Of a stretch of DNA of 64,000 nucleotides, positions 27,896 to 35,737 are shown piece by piece. Every line of letters begins with the position of its first letter. The first letter of the stretch is position 1. The notes beneath the pieces were generated by a model. That model was not told where the DNA came from. It did not search any database and worked only from the letters and a program-made list of their open reading frames with translations. Where the stretch lies: positions 353,430 to 417,429 of the forward strand of contig CAWJIJ010000007.1 in NCBI GenBank assembly GCA_963842955.1. Reading direction: 5' to 3'. Made by a program: the position numbers and the translations under genes. Origin of the DNA: JARFQW01 sp963842955. Lineage in GTDB: Bacteria; Pseudomonadota; Gammaproteobacteria; Steroidobacterales; XN24.

Positions 27896-28879
27896 TCATG
27901 CCGCAAGCTCTTCTTCTGGAGCCTGACTGAAATACAGCTTCACCAAATCGATCTGCGCGCGGCAGGTCTCTGCGCGCATCAGTCGTTGCCGTAAGCTCTC
28001 CCCTCCCACTCGATCCTTCAGGTACCAGCCGAGGTGTTTTCGCGCGACGCGAACCCCCGTTTCCAGACCGTAAAATTCGTACAGGTTTTCGAGGTGGTCG
28101 AGCATGATAGCACGGACCTCCGACGCCTCCGGCGGCGCGAGAATCGCTCCCGTCTCCATGTAGTGGAGGACCTCCCTGAACACCCACGGGCGACCCTGGG
28201 CCGCGCGTCCGATCATCACCCCGTCGGCACCGGTTGCCGCAAGCACCGATGCGGCCGAGCGCGGTCCGGTAACGTCACCGTTCGCATAGATCGGGATTGA
28301 AACAGCGGCCTTGATGGCACGGATCGTGTCGTACTCCGCGTGGCCTCGATACATGCACGCCCGCGTTCGGCCATGAATCGCGAGGGCCTGGATACCCGAA
28401 TCTTCCGCGATCTTCGCGATGCGTACGCCGTTCCGGTTGTTCTCGTCCCAGCCTGTGCGTATTTTCAGCGTAACCGGAACGTCCGCCGCAGCGACCGTCG
28501 CTTCGAGAATCCGCGCGACGAGCAGTTCGTCCCGAAGCAGCGCCGAACCGGCCGCCTTGCGGCAGACCTTTTTTGCGGGACAGCCCATGTTCACATCGAT
28601 GATCTGTGCACCGCGGTCCACGTTGATCGCGGCGGCTTTCGCCATCATCGCCGGGTCACCTCCCGCAATCTGGACCGTTACCGGCGTGCCTTCGCCTTCG
28701 TGATCCATGCGCCGGCGGGACTTCTCCGTGCCCCACAGGCGCGTGTCGGCCGTGACCATTTCCGACGCCGCCAGGCCCGCGCCCAGGCGGCGGCAGAGCT
28801 GCCGAAACGGCCTGTCGGTAACGCCCGCCATGGGGGCGAGCGCCAGTCGGTTGGGGAGCAGGTAGGGACCGATCTTCAA
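27896..28879 (-). CDS. dusB: tRNA-dihydrouridine synthase B
   Basis: DusB, 327 residues, a flavin-dependent enzyme that reduces uridine at positions 17 of tRNA. It has the TIM barrel FMN contacts LALAPMAGVTDRPFR and the catalytic cysteine motif NMGCPAKKVCRKAAGSAL, with ANGDVTGPRSA and GADGVMIGRAAQGRPW near the phosphate site. The length is that of E. coli DusB (321). The gene lies upstream of fis as in most gammaproteobacteria. Confidence 0.96.
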   Translation of the reverse strand: MKIGPYLLPNRLALAPMAGVTDRPFRQLCRRLGAGLAASEMVTADTRLWGTEKSRRRMDHEGEGTPVTVQIAGGDPAMMAKAAAINVDRGAQIIDVNMGCPAKKVCRKAAGSALLRDELLVARILEATVAAADVPVTLKIRTGWDENNRNGVRIAKIAEDSGIQALAIHGRTRACMYRGHAEYDTIRAIKAAVSIPIYANGDVTGPRSAASVLAATGADGVMIGRAAQGRPWVFREVLHYMETGAILAPPEASEVRAIMLDHLENLYEFYGLETGVRVARKHLGWYLKDRVGGESLRQRLMRAETCRAQIDLVKLYFSQAPEEELAA

Positions 28880-28955
28880 AGCAGCAGCTCGCCGGGCGGA
28901 GCAGTTATTCTAGTTGCCGCCGTGTGGCCTTCAAGCCGTTGGCGCAGGACTGACC

Positions 28956-31892
28956 TTATCTGCCGGGTAGATCGCCGAGACAGTACGCGCCCTCGAGGCC
29001 GTCGGGGTAGCAGAGGTCCAGGCGATAGCCGTCCGCTGTCGGTCCGGGATCCACGATGGTGACGTTGCCCTGGGTGGATATCCCCGGCGACAGGCGCTGA
29101 TCGGTATTCACCGACGCAATATATTCACCCGGCGCGAAGTCGCGCATGGCGACCGGTTCCCCCCATCGATCCTCCAGGGTTACCCGAAGCATCGGAAAGG
29201 GTTGCGGTACGGGTGCGGAGTTCGTAAACCGCACGGAAAGCCGGAGCGTCCCGGGGTCGGATGGATCCTGGACGCCGGCAGACTCGATAATTCGAAACGA
29301 AGCGAGTTCCCACGTGGGTTCGGCGGAGATGCCGAGTACGTTGTAAACCGAGGCGAGTACGGACCCGATACGTGGATGGGTCAGCAGCGTGGAGTGATTG
29401 TAGTGCACCCACTGCATCCCGAGCGAAAGACCGAGCAGGATCGCGGCGGCCAGCCACCAGCGCGAGCGCCGGGGTTTGGCCGCCCCGTCGGCTTCGAACA
29501 GCGGATGCCCCTGGGCAACGGATTCGTCGGCCGGTGTCGTGACCTGCGAGTTGGCGGATTCCTCCGCCGTCGCATCGGCCCGTGGACCCGGCAGAGCCAT
29601 GTTCCAGGCATCGTCGGTCTCAGCTTCGGCGTCGTCGAAAGCGGATTCGGCTTCGGGTGTTGAATCGTCAGCGGCTGCGACGGTCAACGGCGCCGGTTCG
29701 GCGGCGGAGTCATCGTCTGCCGCCAGGGTGACTGATTCTCCTGCAACCGGCACCAGCGCATCTGCCGATTCCGCGGGATCGCCGGAACCCCAGATTTCAT
29801 TCCAGCGATCCTCGGGAACGTCGAACTCCAGGTCGCTATCATCCCCTTCGCCGGCAGGCTCGTCAGCGGCCGCAGCCTCCCCGTCCATGTGCTGGACTGG
29901 GGAAGGCTCCTCAGCCGGGGTCTCGTCGTCCTTTGCCGCTTCTGCTTCGCCCGCCGGTTCGTCAACGATAACGGAGCTGGTGGGTGCAGCATCGTCCTCG
30001 TTGAGTTCGTCGATAACCTCGATGTCGACCGCCCCGTCGTCATCAAGGTCGATGTCCACCTCGTCCGGGGACTGCGTTTCGGCCTGCTCTCTGACCCCCG
30101 TGGCGACCGCCCATTCCTCGGCAGCCTGGTCGGCAAGGGCGTTCAGCTCGGCTTCGAGGGCTGCTTCGAGATCGCCGTCGTCGGCTGCATCGCCGTCATC
30201 GGCTGCATCGTCCATGCTGTCGGCGACGACGCCAGGCCTCCCGGTCTCGTCGAGCGCGGGAGAAATGCCGTCCTGCAGATCCTCGCTGCCGGGAAGGGTC
30301 TCGTCATGATCCACGGTGACGCCCGCGGGCAGCGTTATTTCGCCATCGTCGTGATAGGCAACGACGCCTGTCGTGGCTGGCTCGTCGTCATCGCCCGAGA
30401 CGTAGACTTCCTCGTCCGCCTCGTCCGCCTCGTCCGCCTCGTCCGCCTCGTCACCCTGGTCCAGGCTCACCGGCGCTTCGCTTACGGTCTCGGAGTCTTC
30501 AACCGGGTCGTCGCCGGATTCCGGCACGTCAGCGTCGTCGATGTCCGCCTCGGCTTCCTCGATCGTAAACACACTGTCAACATCTACCGGGCCCCCGTCC
30601 GCGGAAGATGAGTCGTCTGACTCACCCGGGAGCATCTCATCATCCTGATCGGCCCGGGCCGATGGCTCGCCGTGATTTTCCGCTGTCTCACTGTCCGCGA
30701 CCGATCCTGCAGGCTCTTCCCCGGCGCTATCCTCGACGGCAGTCGGATCTCCAAACGGATTTCCGAAGGCCTCCTCGTTGTCTTCCCCGGCGTGTTCTTC
30801 GCTCCGGCCCGTCGTTTCCCCGTCGTTCCAGCTGTCCTCGGCCATGACGTCGTTCCCGTCGCCGGCGTGCACGTCGGCGTGCCCGGCAAGGGCTCGATCG
30901 TCGTCCGTCTCAGCCAGGTCATCGGTCAGAGGATTTTCGCTTTCTGGCTCCCGGTCCGCCTCCCGGTTCCAGGGGGGCGCATCCTCACTCGCGTGCAGAT
31001 CGTCGGAGCTCTCCGCAGTCCCTCGCTCCGGGCGAGCGTCGCCCGAAGTTTCGACGGCCGGCGCCTCGGTGCGGTCGCTTTCGTCGTCCGGCATGTCCCG
31101 GGAAGGTTCGCCGTAGACGGTCGATGGGGCTGGCTCATCGTCTGGTTCGTCCGAGTCCACATCGGCGATATCCGCGTGGAGATCCGCCGCGATATTCCCG
31201 GAGTCTTCCCCGGCTGTCGCCGGCAGATGAGCGTCTTCTTGACCATCGGCGTCGTCGCCGCCGACCGGCCCCGGGTCTTCCCCGTGCGCCGGTTGCTCGA
31301 TAGCAGCTGCGTCGTGATCGTGGATCGTTCCACCGGAGTCATCGTCGGTCCTGGCGGCCTCGCCACCTTTCTGGCTCTCATCGTCATCCGCCTCGATCCC
31401 CGGCGCCTGCCCCTCATCCAATGCGGTGCTCGAGTCCCCATCCGTTGCGTGGGTGGCGTCTTCGAACGAAGCATCTTCATGCAGCGACGCCGGGTCACTG
31501 GCGGGCACGATCGCATCAGTCTCCTGCAAGCCGGTCGGCTCCGGCGATCGCCAGGCCCCTTCGCCCGCCTCCGGCACGGTTACCGGGTCGAGGCTTCCGC
31601 CGGCACCGCGGGCAAACGGACCCGAACCCGCAGCCTGTCTGGCGATCACGTCCCATAGCGGCTCGGCGCCGGTCTGGCTGAGGTCCGCTTCGCCGGGCCC
31701 GGGATCGGCACCCACGGTCGGGGCCGCCACGGGCGGGGACTGGGGTGCAGCCTCCTCGGGACGCTCGCTCAGTGACGCCAGGGCATTGAACTGGGCGTCG
31801 CAGCGGCCGCACACGACCTGGCCGTCGGCGGCACGCAGGTCCGCGCTGGATATCCGGAATACCGTCAGGCAGGCGGGGCAACGGGTATACAC
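28956..31892 (-). CDS. Zinc-ribbon/DUF3426 membrane protein with very long acidic linker
   Basis: A 978-residue protein with an MJ0042-type zinc ribbon (CPAC at residues 5-8, CGRC at about 28-31), then roughly 780 residues of Asp/Glu/Ala/Ser-rich low-complexity sequence, then one transmembrane helix (WWLAAAILLGLSLGMQW) and a C-terminal DUF3426 domain (SFRIIESAGVQDP, LRVTLEDRWGEPVAMRDF, DLCYPDGLEGAYCLG). Family members usually have a few hundred residues. The linker includes a short tandem DEA repeat. The gene lies between prmA and dusB in an otherwise standard run. With an N-terminal zinc ribbon in the cytoplasm and DUF3426 across the membrane, it may tether cytoplasmic and envelope functions; that is inference. 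Confidence 0.85.
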   Translation of the reverse strand: MYTRCPACLTVFRISSADLRAADGQVVCGRCDAQFNALASLSERPEEAAPQSPPVAAPTVGADPGPGEADLSQTGAEPLWDVIARQAAGSGPFARGAGGSLDPVTVPEAGEGAWRSPEPTGLQETDAIVPASDPASLHEDASFEDATHATDGDSSTALDEGQAPGIEADDDESQKGGEAARTDDDSGGTIHDHDAAAIEQPAHGEDPGPVGGDDADGQEDAHLPATAGEDSGNIAADLHADIADVDSDEPDDEPAPSTVYGEPSRDMPDDESDRTEAPAVETSGDARPERGTAESSDDLHASEDAPPWNREADREPESENPLTDDLAETDDDRALAGHADVHAGDGNDVMAEDSWNDGETTGRSEEHAGEDNEEAFGNPFGDPTAVEDSAGEEPAGSVADSETAENHGEPSARADQDDEMLPGESDDSSSADGGPVDVDSVFTIEEAEADIDDADVPESGDDPVEDSETVSEAPVSLDQGDEADEADEADEADEEVYVSGDDDEPATTGVVAYHDDGEITLPAGVTVDHDETLPGSEDLQDGISPALDETGRPGVVADSMDDAADDGDAADDGDLEAALEAELNALADQAAEEWAVATGVREQAETQSPDEVDIDLDDDGAVDIEVIDELNEDDAAPTSSVIVDEPAGEAEAAKDDETPAEEPSPVQHMDGEAAAADEPAGEGDDSDLEFDVPEDRWNEIWGSGDPAESADALVPVAGESVTLAADDDSAAEPAPLTVAAADDSTPEAESAFDDAEAETDDAWNMALPGPRADATAEESANSQVTTPADESVAQGHPLFEADGAAKPRRSRWWLAAAILLGLSLGMQWVHYNHSTLLTHPRIGSVLASVYNVLGISAEPTWELASFRIIESAGVQDPSDPGTLRLSVRFTNSAPVPQPFPMLRVTLEDRWGEPVAMRDFAPGEYIASVNTDQRLSPGISTQGNVTIVDPGPTADGYRLDLCYPDGLEGAYCLGDLPGR
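30411..30455 (-). repeat. Tandem 9-bp repeat in the DUF3426 gene encoding DEA units
   Basis: Four perfect copies of CTCGTCCGC (plus strand) at 30411-30446 and one degenerate copy to 30455, which encode a run of Asp-Glu-Ala tripeptides. It is in frame and could expand or contract without breaking the gene. Confidence 0.9.
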
Positions 31893-31902
31893 AGCAAGTC
31901 CT

Positions 31903-32784
31903 TCAGTCGCGGCGCGTCCCTTCCAGACGAGCCCAATCTTCCTTGAACGCCGGTGCCGCGACGACGAATTCGGGGGCGTACGCCGCAGCTACGGCCGGCA
32001 CCTGATCACGGAGGATACCCGAAAGCGCGAGTTTGCCACCGGACTCGATCACGTTTCCGAGCATTGGTGCCAGCTCGATCAATGGGTTGGCGAGGATGTT
32101 GGCTATAAGAACCGTGGCCCCGGGCCGTCCCAGCTCGTCGGGGGGAACCACGCGAATGCGTTCGGCGACCTGGTTCACAGACGCGTTCTCCCGGGTGGCT
32201 AAGAGGGCCTGGGGGTCGATGTCCGTTGCGATCACTTCCCTGGCACCGAGGCGGGCGGCCGCCACGGCGAGGATTCCGGAGCCGCAGCCATAATCCACGA
32301 CCACGGTCCCATCCAGGTCCAGCCCGTCCAGCCATTCGAGGCAAAGGGCCGTTGTCGGGTGGGTGCCCGTTCCGAAGGCCAGCCCCGGCGAGAGGCGCAC
32401 GATGACCCCGCTGGCTTTTCCAGGCGACATGCCGCCGGGGACGACCCAGAGGCGCCGTCCGAACCGCAGGGGCCGGAACTCCCGTTCCCATTCCCGCTCC
32501 CAGGGACGGTCTTCCAGCCACTCCGAGCGTATGTCCGGGGGCGTTTGCGGCTTCCAGCCCCGGCGCACGGCGGCCCTGAGTCGATCCGGATCCCGGTCCC
32601 CGGGAAACAGGCCGGTGACCACCGTATCCGGCCACAAGGGGGTTTCGCCGGGTCCGGGTTCGAGAACGGGCGACTCACCGGCGTCCCGCAGCGTGACCGC
32701 AAGCGCCCCGGCCGCCTCGAGTGCCGCCTCGGCCTCCTCGACCTCGGTCTCGCAGACCCGCAGTTCTACTTGCAGCCAGGGCAT
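31903..32784 (-). CDS. prmA: Ribosomal protein L11 methyltransferase
   Basis: PrmA of 293 residues, the class I SAM-dependent enzyme that trimethylates ribosomal protein L11. The C-terminal catalytic domain has LAFGTGTHPTTALCLEWLDG and the SAM-binding VVDYGCGSGILAVAAARLG; the N-terminal L11-binding domain begins MPWLQVELRVCETEVEEAEA. E. coli PrmA is 293 residues. It is six bases after accC and ten bases before the DUF3426 gene. Confidence 0.96.
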   Translation of the reverse strand: MPWLQVELRVCETEVEEAEAALEAAGALAVTLRDAGESPVLEPGPGETPLWPDTVVTGLFPGDRDPDRLRAAVRRGWKPQTPPDIRSEWLEDRPWEREWEREFRPLRFGRRLWVVPGGMSPGKASGVIVRLSPGLAFGTGTHPTTALCLEWLDGLDLDGTVVVDYGCGSGILAVAAARLGAREVIATDIDPQALLATRENASVNQVAERIRVVPPDELGRPGATVLIANILANPLIELAPMLGNVIESGGKLALSGILRDQVPAVAAAYAPEFVVAAPAFKEDWARLEGTRRD

Positions 32785-32790
32785 CGGTTT

Positions 32791-34131
32791 CTACAGGCCC
32801 AGCCGTTTCTCCAGGTAGTGAATGTCGGTTCCGCCAGCGCGAAACGCCGCGTGGCTGAAGATCTCGAGGTGCAGCGGGATGTTTGTCCGGATGCCTTCGA
32901 TCACGGTCTCGGCAAGTGCGGTACGCATGCGCGCCAGCGCCGATTCCCGGTCATTTCCATGGGCAATCAGCTTCCCGATCATGGAATCGTAGTAGGGCGG
33001 CACCTCGTACCCGGAGTAAATGTGCGAATCGACCCGAATACCGGGTCCTCCCGGGGCATGCCATTGACCGATGGGGCCCGGGCACGGCATGAAAGTTTTC
33101 GGGTCCTCCGCGTTGATGCGGCACTCCATCGCGTGGCCGCGCATGAGAATGTCCTCCTGGCGAAACGCGAGCGGCCGGCCCGCGGCAATCTCCAGCTGCG
33201 CCTTGACGATATCGATGCCGGTCACCATCTCCGTCACCGGGTGCTCCACCTGGACGCGGGTATTCATTTCGATGAAAAAGAATTCACCGTCCTGGTAAAG
33301 GAACTCAAACGTACCGGCCCCCCGGTAGCCGATCTCCAGGCAGGCTTCCACACAACGGCTGCCGATAATCTCCCGCTGCTCGGCGGTCATTCCCGGTGCC
33401 GGTGCCTCCTCGATCACCTTCTGGTGCCGACGCTGCATCGAGCAATCGCGCTCGCCGAGGTGCACCGCCTGTCCCTGGCCGTCCGCGAGAACCTGGAACT
33501 CGATATGCCGCGGACGTTCCAGGTACTTCTCCATGTAGACGGCTTCATTTCCGAACGCCGCCAGCGCTTCGCTGCGGGTCACGGTGATCGCGCTCAGCAG
33601 GGTTGCCTCGGAGTGGACGACCCGCATGCCGCGGCCTCCGCCCCCGCCAGCCGCCTTGATAATGACCGGATAGCCGATCTCGCGGGCCATGCGAAGATGG
33701 TCCTCGGATCGCTCGCCCAGCGCGCCGTCGGAGCCGGGGACGGTCGGTACGCCGGCCTCCCGCATGGCGCGGATTGCCGAAACCTTGTCGCCCATGAGCC
33801 GGATCGTTTCAGGGCGCGGGCCGATGAAGATGAAGCCGGAGTTTTCCACTCGCTCGGCAAAGTCGGCGTTCTCCGAGAGGAATCCATACCCGGGATGAAT
33901 GGCGACCGCGTCGGTGACTTCGGCCGCGCTGATGATGGCCGGCATGTTCAGGTAGCTGTCCGCTGACTGGGGCGGGCCGATACACACGGTCTCATCGGCC
34001 AGCAGTACGTGCTTCTGGCTACGGTCCGCTGTGGAGTAGGCGGCCACGGTCTTGATTCCCACTTCCCGGCAGGCGCGGAGGATGCGAAGGGCGATTTCCC
34101 CGCGGTTGGCAATGACGATTTTGTCGAGCAT
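32791..34131 (-). CDS. accC: Acetyl-CoA carboxylase, biotin carboxylase subunit
   Basis: AccC of 446 residues (E. coli 449). It carboxylates the biotin of AccB using ATP and bicarbonate, the first step of fatty-acid synthesis. Visible elements are MLDKIVIANRGEIALRILRA, the ATP-grasp loop KAAGGGGGRGMRVV, the catalytic GEFFFIEMNTRVQVEHPVTE and the C-terminal lid. I used the ATG at 34131; a GTG at 34134 precedes it directly. It follows accB within three bases, the universal accBC unit. Confidence 0.97.
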   Translation of the reverse strand: MLDKIVIANRGEIALRILRACREVGIKTVAAYSTADRSQKHVLLADETVCIGPPQSADSYLNMPAIISAAEVTDAVAIHPGYGFLSENADFAERVENSGFIFIGPRPETIRLMGDKVSAIRAMREAGVPTVPGSDGALGERSEDHLRMAREIGYPVIIKAAGGGGGRGMRVVHSEATLLSAITVTRSEALAAFGNEAVYMEKYLERPRHIEFQVLADGQGQAVHLGERDCSMQRRHQKVIEEAPAPGMTAEQREIIGSRCVEACLEIGYRGAGTFEFLYQDGEFFFIEMNTRVQVEHPVTEMVTGIDIVKAQLEIAAGRPLAFRQEDILMRGHAMECRINAEDPKTFMPCPGPIGQWHAPGGPGIRVDSHIYSGYEVPPYYDSMIGKLIAHGNDRESALARMRTALAETVIEGIRTNIPLHLEIFSHAAFRAGGTDIHYLEKRLGL

Positions 34132-34134
34132 CAC

Positions 34135-34584
34135 CTACTCGATAATGAACAGGGGCTGGCCGAATTCCACCGGCTCGCCGTTTTCCGCGAGGATCGACAC
34201 GACCATGCCGCCGACCTCCGCCTCGATCTGGTTCATCATTTTCATCGCCTCGATGATGCAGAGCGTATCGCCGGCCTCGACGTGACTGCCCACCTGGACG
34301 AAGGCTTTGGCGCCCGGCGCCGGAGACGAATAGTACGTTCCGACCATCGGTGCGGAAACGGTGTGGCCCTCGGCCGTAGTTTCGGCCGGAGCGGTATCCG
34401 CCGCCGCTGGACCTGGCGGCGCGGCAACTGGGACCGGAGCGGGAGTGGCGGGGGCCATCACGGGAGGAGCGGCCGGGGAATAACGACTGATGCGGACCGA
34501 TTCCTCCCCCTCGGTGATCTCGATTTCGGCGATGCCGGATTCTTCCAGCAGCTCAATGAGCTTCTTAACCTTGCGGATGTCCAT
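34135..34584 (-). CDS. accB: Biotin carboxyl carrier protein of acetyl-CoA carboxylase
   Basis: AccB of 149 residues. The C-terminal biotinyl domain ends in IIEAMKMMNQIEAEVGG with the biotinyl lysine near residue 115, after an Ala/Pro-rich linker; the N-terminus MDIRKVKKLIELLEESGI is typical. Its ATG overlaps the aroQ stop by one base (TGATG), so translation is coupled. In E. coli AccB autoregulates accBC; no such site was examined here. Confidence 0.97.
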   Translation of the reverse strand: MDIRKVKKLIELLEESGIAEIEITEGEESVRISRYSPAAPPVMAPATPAPVPVAAPPGPAAADTAPAETTAEGHTVSAPMVGTYYSSPAPGAKAFVQVGSHVEAGDTLCIIEAMKMMNQIEAEVGGMVVSILAENGEPVEFGQPLFIIE

Positions 34585-35045
34585 CAGGTGTCCTCGGCGG
34601 TTCTGCGGGCATCGAGCCAGCCGCTAGCGCCCCGTATCGCCAGTTCGTAAACCGCGGGCCCGAGCCCGGTGATCGTGCCGCGGGCGAGGTCGGAGAAATA
34701 GGAGTGGCGCCTGAACGGCTCCCGGGCATGAATGTTCGACAGGTGAACTTCCACGAACGGGATCCCGGTGGCAGCCAGCGCGTCCCTCAGGGCCACGCTC
34801 GTGTGGGTGAATGCGGCCGGATTGATAACGATGAAGTCGATGCCGTCGCGAGCCGCCTTGTGCACGGTCTCGACCAGCTCATGCTCGGCGTTTGATTGAA
34901 CGTGTTCGAGCTGCAGTCCGAGCTGACCGGCCAGGGTTCTGCAGCGATCCTCTATCTGGGCCAGGGTCTCATGCCCATAGTGCCCCGTTTCCCGGGAGCC
35001 CAGGAGATCCAGATTCGGCCCGTTCAGAATGAGAAGCCGCGACAT
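34584..35045 (-). CDS. aroQ: 3-dehydroquinate dehydratase, type II
   Basis: A 153-residue type II dehydroquinase that removes water from 3-dehydroquinate in the shikimate pathway. Key residues: the Tyr of GHYGHETL (Tyr23), LNGPNLDLLG near the N-terminus, SNAEHELVETVH with the active-site lid, and His101 with Arg112/113 in VEVHLSNIHAREPFRRHS. It begins the long run leading to accB, with 150 bases upstream and a likely promoter there. Confidence 0.95.
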   Translation of the reverse strand: MSRLLILNGPNLDLLGSRETGHYGHETLAQIEDRCRTLAGQLGLQLEHVQSNAEHELVETVHKAARDGIDFIVINPAAFTHTSVALRDALAATGIPFVEVHLSNIHAREPFRRHSYFSDLARGTITGLGPAVYELAIRGASGWLDARRTAEDT

Positions 35046-35194
35046 CGCTTTCCGGGGGGTGTTTTGGCGAAAAACGCGTCGAGTTTAACGCTTTTCCCCG
35101 TAAGTTCCACGATTTTCCCGCAAGTTGGCCTTGCGGGTGAGGACCTCCGTGATGCCCCGTAGCGGCCCGCCTGGAGCCGAAATGGCCAGCGCTG

Positions 35195-35734
35195 CTAGAG
35201 CAGTGGCTTCAGATAGGCCTCGATCTGCTCCCGGTGGAGTTCGCCGGTATGGATGTCGATGATCCGGCCTTCCCGATCGGTGAACGCCGTAAACGGCAGG
35301 CCGATGAAGTCCTTCAGGAAGGCGTTGCCGAGGTCCACGGCGTCCTGCTGGCCGATAAGAACGGGGTAGTTGAACTGCATGGTCTTGGCATAGTCGGTGA
35401 CTGCCTTGGTGTCATCCATCGCGATACCGATTATCTGCACGCCGCGATCCGCGAACTCCGTCTGGATCTCTTTCAGTACCGGAATCTCCTTGCGGCAGGG
35501 TGGGCACCACGTCGCCCAGAAGTTGACCACCCGTATCGTTCCATCCCATTCGTCGCTCTTGCGCACGGTGCCGTCCAGATCCGGCAGCGCGAAAGGCGGC
35601 GCGATTCTCGCTGCTTCAGGCTCGGGCGCCCGAGCGACCGGTGTCGTTTCCGGCGCAACGAAAAAACGGTAGGCAAAGAAACCCGTGGCGGCCGCGGCAG
35701 CGGCCAGCAGAAGCAGAAAAATCAGCGAGCGCAT
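35195..35734 (-). CDS. TlpA/ResA-like membrane-anchored thioredoxin
   Basis: A 179-residue protein with one N-terminal membrane helix (MRSLIFLLLLAAAAAATGFF) and a periplasmic thioredoxin domain of TlpA/ResA type: WATWCPPCRKE with Cys77 and Cys80, the preceding WDGTIRVVNFW strand and the FIGLPFTAFTDREGRIIDI cis-Pro loop. It probably reduces or is reduced in the periplasm. It lies four bases after dsbD, whose product can supply electrons to such proteins. Confidence 0.9.
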   Translation of the reverse strand: MRSLIFLLLLAAAAAATGFFAYRFFVAPETTPVARAPEPEAARIAPPFALPDLDGTVRKSDEWDGTIRVVNFWATWCPPCRKEIPVLKEIQTEFADRGVQIIGIAMDDTKAVTDYAKTMQFNYPVLIGQQDAVDLGNAFLKDFIGLPFTAFTDREGRIIDIHTGELHREQIEAYLKPLL

Positions 35735-35737
35735 GAA

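Noticed and set aside
30411..30455. CRISPR-like tandem repeat
   Set aside because: Nine-base head-to-tail units without spacers, inside a coding frame; a microsatellite, not a CRISPR array.
32359..33966. 535-codon plus-strand frame across accC and prmA
   Set aside because: Shadow; accC is unmistakable on the other strand.
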